Below, one piece after another: positions 60,039 to 64,000 of a stretch of 64,000 nt of DNA. Below the pieces are notes generated by a model that saw nothing but the letters and a program-made list of their open reading frames with translations, was not told the DNA's origin and ran no database searches. This DNA is from Candidatus Gastranaerophilales bacterium (GTDB taxonomy: Bacteria; Cyanobacteriota; Vampirovibrionia; Gastranaerophilales; Gastranaerophilaceae), in NCBI GenBank assembly GCA_944324175.1, contig CALUVH010000002.1, positions 1 through 64,000 of the forward strand. Direction: 5' to 3'. Position numbers and translations under genes: made by a program. Every line of letters starts with the position of its first letter. Position 1 is the first letter of the stretch.

Positions 60039-61154
60039 CTAGTTACTAAAACACCTAGCGCGATGTGGGACACGCACGTCACTGCTCCTCCCATCACTAT
60101 AGGAAGATAAGAAATTGCGGATGTAAGCTTCCCAACTAGCACTGGGCTCACTCGACCAATACGAAGCATAACTGTTACTAATGGACCAATTAAGTTCAGC
60201 AGCACGGGTTGCATTCGGACTTATGTCCCTTCTGGTTTCTGTTGCTCCGATTGGGGTATCTTGTTTATATATATACGTTGCTACATCAGCCAGCTCCTGC
60301 GTCGTTGGTAAGCGCATTCCATTTTCTGCACATGCTTTCTTTGCTCCTGCCCAATAGTTTGTGGCACAATAATTATATACATCTGAACCTCTATCATCCC
60401 ATTCTTCGTTTCCACTTCCATCGCAGGTATTTATTGATTCTGTCGGATAAATGTCACTACCTCCTGAACATACACCTAAACCTCCAAGGTAAAGATCACA
60501 CGTTGAGATTGTTGCATTTTTTAACTCTATATCTTTACCTATTTTATTCGGGCCTTTCTTTCCGTTTACATCTATCATCATGCTCATGCAACCCACTTGA
60601 CCATTCTGACCTTCTGAACTGAATGGGTCTACGCTGCTACAATTCGGGTTGTATGCCATAACTACCGTTGTACCGTCTGCTATCACAAACCCTATTGTAT
60701 TCGTACCCCAGTCTTTCTGTCCTAATGCACTCGCATTTGTTAGTGAACTCACTTCGACATCTTCACCGCCTGTCAATACCATTTTTGGTGAATAACAATT
60801 TGACAATTTATCGTTTTCGCAGGTTTTGATTACTTTTACATATTTCTTAAAATAGTTCATGTAATCTTCTGTACTGTTTGCTACTCCTGTCATTACTCCG
60901 TCAATATTCATTTGACGTGTTGCTTCCACAAGTTTTTTGTCCCATAAGTCTTTTGCAGTTTTCCAAGCTTTGGTGTTATGGTTCTCTATCATGCTTGGAA
61001 TTGTCAATGCTGCGACTATGCCGATGATACTCAGGGTGATCAGCACTTCCGCCAATGTAAAAGCACTCCGACCAAAACCCAGGTTTGAAAGTGGTCTTCG
61101 ACCACCCTCTGCGAGAGTAAATGCGCTTTTGCGCTTTGTAATTTTCTCAATCAT
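60039..61154 (-). CDS. Pilin-like protein with duplicated prepilin motif and lectin-like variable tail (copy 3)
   Basis: A 371-residue paralogue of the gene at 518-1630. ATG 61154 follows AAGGAGG. FTLAE occurs at residues 12-16 and 32-36; the second leads into VLITLSIIGIVAALTIPSMI. Long stretches are near-identical to copy 1 (MNIDGVMTGVA, YMNYFKKYVKVIKTCENDKL, QKDWGTNTIGFVIADGTTVV). The last ~45 residues (YASYWSSEPSASWEAYIRNF through to HRARCFSN) share little with copy 1 apart from SSEP and the closing RCF-N. A DUF1566/C-type-lectin-like tail fits. The end of the gene is GC-richer than the rest. Probably exported through a type IV pilus or type II-like system. Confidence 0.82.
   Translation of the reverse strand: MIEKITKRKSAFTLAEGGRRPLSNLGFGRSAFTLAEVLITLSIIGIVAALTIPSMIENHNTKAWKTAKDLWDKKLVEATRQMNIDGVMTGVANSTEDYMNYFKKYVKVIKTCENDKLSNCYSPKMVLTGGEDVEVSSLTNASALGQKDWGTNTIGFVIADGTTVVMAYNPNCSSVDPFSSEGQNGQVGCMSMMIDVNGKKGPNKIGKDIELKNATISTCDLYLGGLGVCSGGSDIYPTESINTCDGSGNEEWDDRGSDVYNYCATNYWAGAKKACAENGMRLPTTQELADVATYIYKQDTPIGATETRRDISPNATRAAELNWSISNSYASYWSSEPSASWEAYIRNFLSSYSDGRSSDVRVPHRARCFSN
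61047..61124 (-). repeat. In-frame 60-bp duplication with internal palindrome (copy 3)
   Basis: AFTLAE encoded twice, 60 bp apart, around the identical palindrome GTGGTCGAAGACCAC (61091-61105). The synonymous codons of the two arms differ more here than in copy 1. Confidence 0.85.
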
Positions 61155-61399
61155 ATTCTTACCTCCTTCGTTTCCTTTCTTTTTTACTACTCTAATATGA
61201 TTTTTGTATTTTTTTGCATAGCAAAGCACACAAGTATTACTACTTGTGTTTATTCCAATATGGCGCAAACGCCCGTATATCAAGCCTTTAGAGGTTACCC
61301 CCCCCCCCCGTGAAAACCTGTGCCACAAGGCTTTTCAGGCATCAACTCATTGCCTGATTCTTTTTCATACTTGATTGTATTAACAAAATTCATAATCAT
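61155..61399 (-). ncRNA. Structured 5' leader with 12-G tract (copy 3)
   Basis: About 245 nt. AAGCCTT pairs with AAGGCTT (61282-61288 with 61327-61333), inside which GGTT pairs with AACC around exactly 12 G (61298-61309). The GGCG/CGCC hairpin and ACACAAGT...ACTTGTGT (61228-61249) follow. From the G tract to the ATG it is almost identical to copy 1; upstream it differs while keeping a CAGGCA...TGCCTG hairpin. Confidence 0.65.
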
Positions 61400-61405
61400 A
61401 TCCTG

Positions 61406-61434
61406 ATTATAACGTATTTTTCGCTGCTCCGCAA
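61406..61434 (-). promoter_or_regulatory. Sigma70-type promoter for pilin-like gene 3
   Basis: Minus strand TTGCGG (61429-61434), 17-bp spacer, TATAAT (61406-61411). A palindromic ATGAAAATTTCAT stretch lies just upstream (61442-61454), as in copy 1, and could be an operator. Confidence 0.75.
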
Positions 61435-61534
61435 GTGGGGAATGAAAATTTCATCCGTCCACATGAGAAAAAGTATCGCTTCTCAACACTGCAAGGCTTT
61501 AATTTTCGTTACAATTATTTAAAATTTTAACATC

Positions 61535-61563
61535 TTTACTTTTGCGAAAAAATGTTCTAAAAT
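61535..61563 (+). promoter_or_regulatory. Promoter of the 61-residue protein gene
   Basis: TTTACT (61535-61540), 17-bp spacer, TAAAAT (61558-61563), 25 bp before the ATG. Confidence 0.6.
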
Positions 61564-61588
61564 CACACTAAAAAGAAGGAGAATAATT

Positions 61589-61774
61589 ATGTTACGTTTT
61601 TTATTACTTTTGGTTATAGTTATCGGAGGATTTTGGGCTTACAACAACATTGATTTCAATGAGCTTAGCAACAGTGCAATCAACATTCTTAGTAACGAAA
61701 AGACTATTAAAAAATTTCATCAGGCAGACAAATTAAACAAAGATGCTATCGATGAATCACTTAACAATTACTAA
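61589..61774 (+). CDS. Small single-helix membrane protein (61 aa)
   Basis: A 61-residue protein with one N-terminal hydrophobic helix (LRFLLLLVIVIGGFWAY, about residues 2-18), followed by a short hydrophilic tail rich in Asn, Lys and Asp. Either a membrane-anchored small protein or an uncleaved signal anchor. AAGGAG stands eight bases before the ATG and a good promoter precedes it, so expression is likely. Function unknown. Confidence 0.7.
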   Translation: MLRFLLLLVIVIGGFWAYNNIDFNELSNSAINILSNEKTIKKFHQADKLNKDAIDESLNNY

Positions 61775-61775
61775 T

Positions 61776-61801
61776 TAAAAAGGCTGACTTTTGTCAGCCT
61801 T
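61776..61801 (-). terminator. Terminator-like hairpin between two small convergent genes
   Basis: 9-bp stem AAGGCTGAC/GTCAGCCTT (61780-61788, 61793-61801), 4-nt loop. The T-run is on the minus-strand side, so it best serves the minus-strand gene at 61865; it may also end the 61-residue gene. Confidence 0.75.
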
Positions 61802-61864
61802 ACCTATCCTTAAATTCCTAAATTTCTTTTTCTTATTCCTTGCTTTCCTTTGATTTTCCAACGA

Positions 61865-62044
61865 TTAGGCTATAAAGTTATAGCCTCCAAACCTGTTTGC
61901 TCCGTGGAAGAACGATTGTTTCATCATCTCCACTAATGTCTTTTTTACAACCAAATTATTATCTAATTTAACTTTTTTTATCGCTTCTGATGTATTTTTG
62001 TACGCGTCAGTAACTGTGTTGGAAAACAACATCATCTGTGCCAT
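61865..62044 (-). CDS. Small protein (59 aa), unknown
   Basis: A 59-residue frame starting MAQMMLFSNTVTDAYKNTSE and ending HGANRFGGYNFIA. AGAGGA precedes the ATG at 62044 and a terminator with a T-run follows, which supports a real gene although it is short. The Asn/Lys-rich helical middle and the aromatic Gly end carry no known domain. The last codons form an 8-bp palindrome GGCTATAA/TTATAGCC (61868-61885). Confidence 0.55.
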   Translation of the reverse strand: MAQMMLFSNTVTDAYKNTSEAIKKVKLDNNLVVKKTLVEMMKQSFFHGANRFGGYNFIA

Positions 62045-62309
62045 AATCTTGATCCTCTCTCAATTCTTTATTTATCTCTCGTACTTATATAAAAAATTTT
62101 CGTCTGAAAATATTGACTTTTTATATTTAATTTATATACTTTTTCTTAATAAAAGTTAACACAATTGTTTTATTACAGTTTGTAAAACCTAGAAACACTT
62201 GTCCTGCAAAGGTTTTAAAAATTGTTTAATTTTATCATTAAAGATTGTGCAAAAATTGCCGTAGACAATAGTATATAGTGTCACGTTACAAAAGATAAGG
62301 AGAAAAAAC

Positions 62310-62819
62310 ATGGCAGATTCTATGAATGTAGCAAACCAAGGTATGCAACAAATTGATTTAGCCAAATGGAAAAAACTAACACCATCTGAGATTATAAGCG
62401 AAGAGGGCAAAGGAGAAGAGGTCCCTGCTGAGATACTTGCTTGGGCTCAACAAATGGCTGCATTCTCTAAAATTCCTGATAATGTGACTTACGACAAAGT
62501 GGATGGTGATACTGGAATTGAGGCACTAGAAAAACTCGGGCTAGGTATTGAGGAACCTGTTGATATTGCAGATGAAAATGCAGAGCAACCGGTCGAAACT
62601 GAAGAACCAGATGCGGTGCAAGATGCAACAAAACCACCTGAAATTCAACCGGAAGAACCTGATAATATCTTCGCAACTGAAAACCCTGATGTAGCTGCAC
62701 AAACAGCCAAACCTCAAACAACAGATACGACAGATGAAGCAGCAACACTCGCGGATCCAAAACTTCTAACCGACCCTGAAGAAATTAGAAAAAGAAAACT
62801 TAAACGAGGCGAAGTCTAG
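62310..62819 (+). CDS. Acidic, low-complexity protein of unknown function
   Basis: A 169-residue protein. The first ~60 residues may fold (QIDLAKWKKLTPSEIISEEG, AEILAWAQQMAAFSKIP); the remainder is Glu/Pro/Asp/Thr-rich and probably disordered, ending in a basic KRKLKRGEV. No signal peptide or membrane helix. AAGGAG precedes the ATG. The 3' end overlaps the convergent rpe by four bases. No recognised family; possibly a linker or regulatory partner. Confidence 0.65.
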   Translation: MADSMNVANQGMQQIDLAKWKKLTPSEIISEEGKGEEVPAEILAWAQQMAAFSKIPDNVTYDKVDGDTGIEALEKLGLGIEEPVDIADENAEQPVETEEPDAVQDATKPPEIQPEEPDNIFATENPDVAAQTAKPQTTDTTDEAATLADPKLLTDPEEIRKRKLKRGEV

Positions 62820-63457
62820 GATTTTAAAGAGTAAATTGCCTGAGTGACATCAGAAGATTTATAAATATAATTACCGGCAACTAAAGAATTTGCACCAAAT
62901 TGCGTGCAAATTCTTGCTGTTTGGGCGTTAATTCCACCGTCAACTTGGATTATCAAATCCTCAGCAGCTACAGATTTTATTTCTGTAATTTTCTCTGCAC
63001 AATCTTCCATAAATTTCTGACCGCCAAACCCCGGCTCTACGGTCATCACAAGGATTAAATCAAGTAATGGAAGATATTGTAAAACTTCTTTTGGTGAAGT
63101 TTTAGGCTTTATCGACATGCCTGCCTTTACGCCGTATGATTTTATTTGCGTAACTACTTTTTCAACATCCGATACTGCCTCATAATGAAAAGTCAGAATA
63201 TCAGCCCCTGCATCTGCAAAAGCTTTCACATATTTCTCAGGATTCTCAATCATCAAATGAACATCCAAAGGCAATTGAGTGACTTTTTTTATTGACTGCA
63301 CTACAGGTACTCCTATTGTGATGTTTGGTACAAAATGTCCGTCCATAACATCTATATGCAGCCAATCAGCACAGGCATCCTCAACTTTTTTTATTTCCCT
63401 TTCTAAATTGGCAAAATCAGCTGACAATATCGAAGGTGATACTATTACTTTTGACAT
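62816..63457 (-). CDS. rpe: Ribulose-phosphate 3-epimerase
   Basis: A 213-residue TIM-barrel enzyme interconverting ribulose 5-phosphate and xylulose 5-phosphate in the pentose phosphate pathway. SPSILSADFANLE, LHIDVMDGHFVPNITIG (metal His/Asp), DVHLMIENPE, TVEPGFGGQKF and VDGGINAQTA are the conserved blocks. Overlaps rnc by 13 bases, so the two are co-translated. Supplies substrate for kdsD and nucleotide synthesis. Confidence 0.95.
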   Translation of the reverse strand: MSKVIVSPSILSADFANLEREIKKVEDACADWLHIDVMDGHFVPNITIGVPVVQSIKKVTQLPLDVHLMIENPEKYVKAFADAGADILTFHYEAVSDVEKVVTQIKSYGVKAGMSIKPKTSPKEVLQYLPLLDLILVMTVEPGFGGQKFMEDCAEKITEIKSVAAEDLIIQVDGGINAQTARICTQFGANSLVAGNYIYKSSDVTQAIYSLKS

Positions 63458-64000
63458 CCCAAAACTCCTAATCTTTTACAAGCATCAAGTGCCGCCATTT
63501 GCTCTGCATCCTTTTTTGTACGACCTTCTCCGACGCCTACAACCTCTCCTTGGTATGACACTTCTATATTAAAAATTTTATTATGCTCAGGACCTTTAGT
63601 ACCTACGGTCGTGTAAATCGGACGTTCTTTAGTTAAGCCTTGCGTGTATTCCTGCAAAACAGCCTTGGCATTATATCTTTCTGGACTATTATTCACATCC
63701 TCAATGTATGGCATAAAAACTCTTTCAACAAAAGCTGATAATTCCTTAATTTTTCCGTCCAAATGATACGCACCCAAAAGCGCCTCAAATGAGCATGCAC
63801 AAACTGATTCCAATTTTCGACATCCTTGCTTTTCTTCATGTTTTGCAAGGTGTATCAAATCTGATAATCCAAGTTTTTGACTTATCTTTGACAGCATACT
63901 GTCAGATACTATGACTGACCTTATCCTAGAAAGCTCACCTTCCGCATAATCTGGATATTTTTTATACAAAATATCTGATATCGTAAACTTTAAAACAGCA
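63445..64000 (-). CDS. rnc: Ribonuclease III, 3' part (runs off the window)
   Basis: Partial: 185 codons ending at 63445, with the frame open to the right edge. The first visible residues are AVLKFTISDILYKKYPDYAE, so the catalytic ERLEFLGD signature lies just beyond the window. CSFEALLGAYHLDG carries the second catalytic Glu; from about residue 100 a double-stranded-RNA-binding domain follows (AKAVLQEYTQG, YQGEVVGVGEGRTKKDAEQMAA). RNase III processes rRNA precursors and double-stranded RNA. The stop overlaps rpe by 13 bp. Confidence 0.92.
   Translation of the reverse strand, partial: AVLKFTISDILYKKYPDYAEGELSRIRSVIVSDSMLSKISQKLGLSDLIHLAKHEEKQGCRKLESVCACSFEALLGAYHLDGKIKELSAFVERVFMPYIEDVNNSPERYNAKAVLQEYTQGLTKERPIYTTVGTKGPEHNKIFNIEVSYQGEVVGVGEGRTKKDAEQMAALDACKRLGVLGCQK

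Noticed and set aside
1..64000. CRISPR array, complete insertion sequence, prophage or reverse transcriptase
   Set aside because: No regularly spaced repeats, no intact transposase, no phage structural genes and no frame with a YADD-type RT motif were seen.

Overview
The window looks like a chromosomal segment of an uncultured, AT-rich, Gram-negative-type gut bacterium. My best placement is the non-photosynthetic cyanobacterial sister lineage (Melainabacteria/Vampirovibrionia, order Gastranaerophilales). The support is indirect. There are outer-membrane genes (kdsD/kdsC for KDO, an MlaD-like protein, a TolC-like channel) together with RNase Y, TrmFO and GH57/GH13 glucan enzymes. There are also several large lineage-restricted proteins with short Asn-rich N-termini carrying a Phe-x-Gly-like motif, and pilin-like proteins starting with an FTLAEVLITL segment. 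The taxonomic call is inference; no rRNA is present.

Layout. 0-6.4 kb: two of three related pilin-like cassettes (518-1630 and 4963-6093, minus strand), REP-like repeats with a broken RAYT transposase, and fixCX and rsmD between them. 6.4-12.4 kb: rsgA-ispA-DUF212, an SNF2/SWIM helicase, HU. 12.6-24.8 kb: a glycosyltransferase with apt; an rny-ymdB-PHP-pilin-like-LOG operon; a CheR-like methyltransferase; pepA, MlaD-like, acyltransferase, ogt. 24.8-29.4 kb: a MarR-controlled tripartite efflux system with a clear operator. 29.4-35 kb: NhaD/ArsB-like transporter, a probable ADP-ribosyltransferase, then kdsD-kdsC-queD-uppP. 35-50.5 kb: accessory island with a 1880-residue EF-hand protein ending in a phospholyase-like domain, membrane proteins of unknown function, an EF-hand GH13 enzyme, and trmFO. 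50.5-57.4 kb: small genes, thiG, tRNA-Ser, an orphan PAPS-reductase-like protein, an exported SNase-PLD nuclease, tRNA-Asp and a papain-like protein. 57.4-64 kb: GH57 branching enzyme, rpsT, the third pilin-like cassette, small genes, rpe and the 3' part of rnc.

The most unusual system is the pilin-like cassette family. Each copy has its own sigma70-type promoter, a long structured 5' leader with a hairpin enclosing exactly twelve G residues, and an in-frame 60-bp duplication of the prepilin-peptidase motif around an identical 15-bp palindrome. Each also has a lectin-like C-terminal tail where copies 1 and 3 suddenly diverge, and REP-like repeats just downstream. The tails resemble targets of diversity-generating retroelements, but no reverse transcriptase or template repeat is visible here.

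A second theme is a set of candidate effectors or surface proteins: an ADP-ribosyltransferase fold, an OspF/SpvC/LanKC-lyase-like domain, a Cys-His-Asp papain-like domain, and a solitary CheR-like methyltransferase. Several share an N-terminal signature with the unknown membrane proteins. These functional ideas are inferences from motifs.
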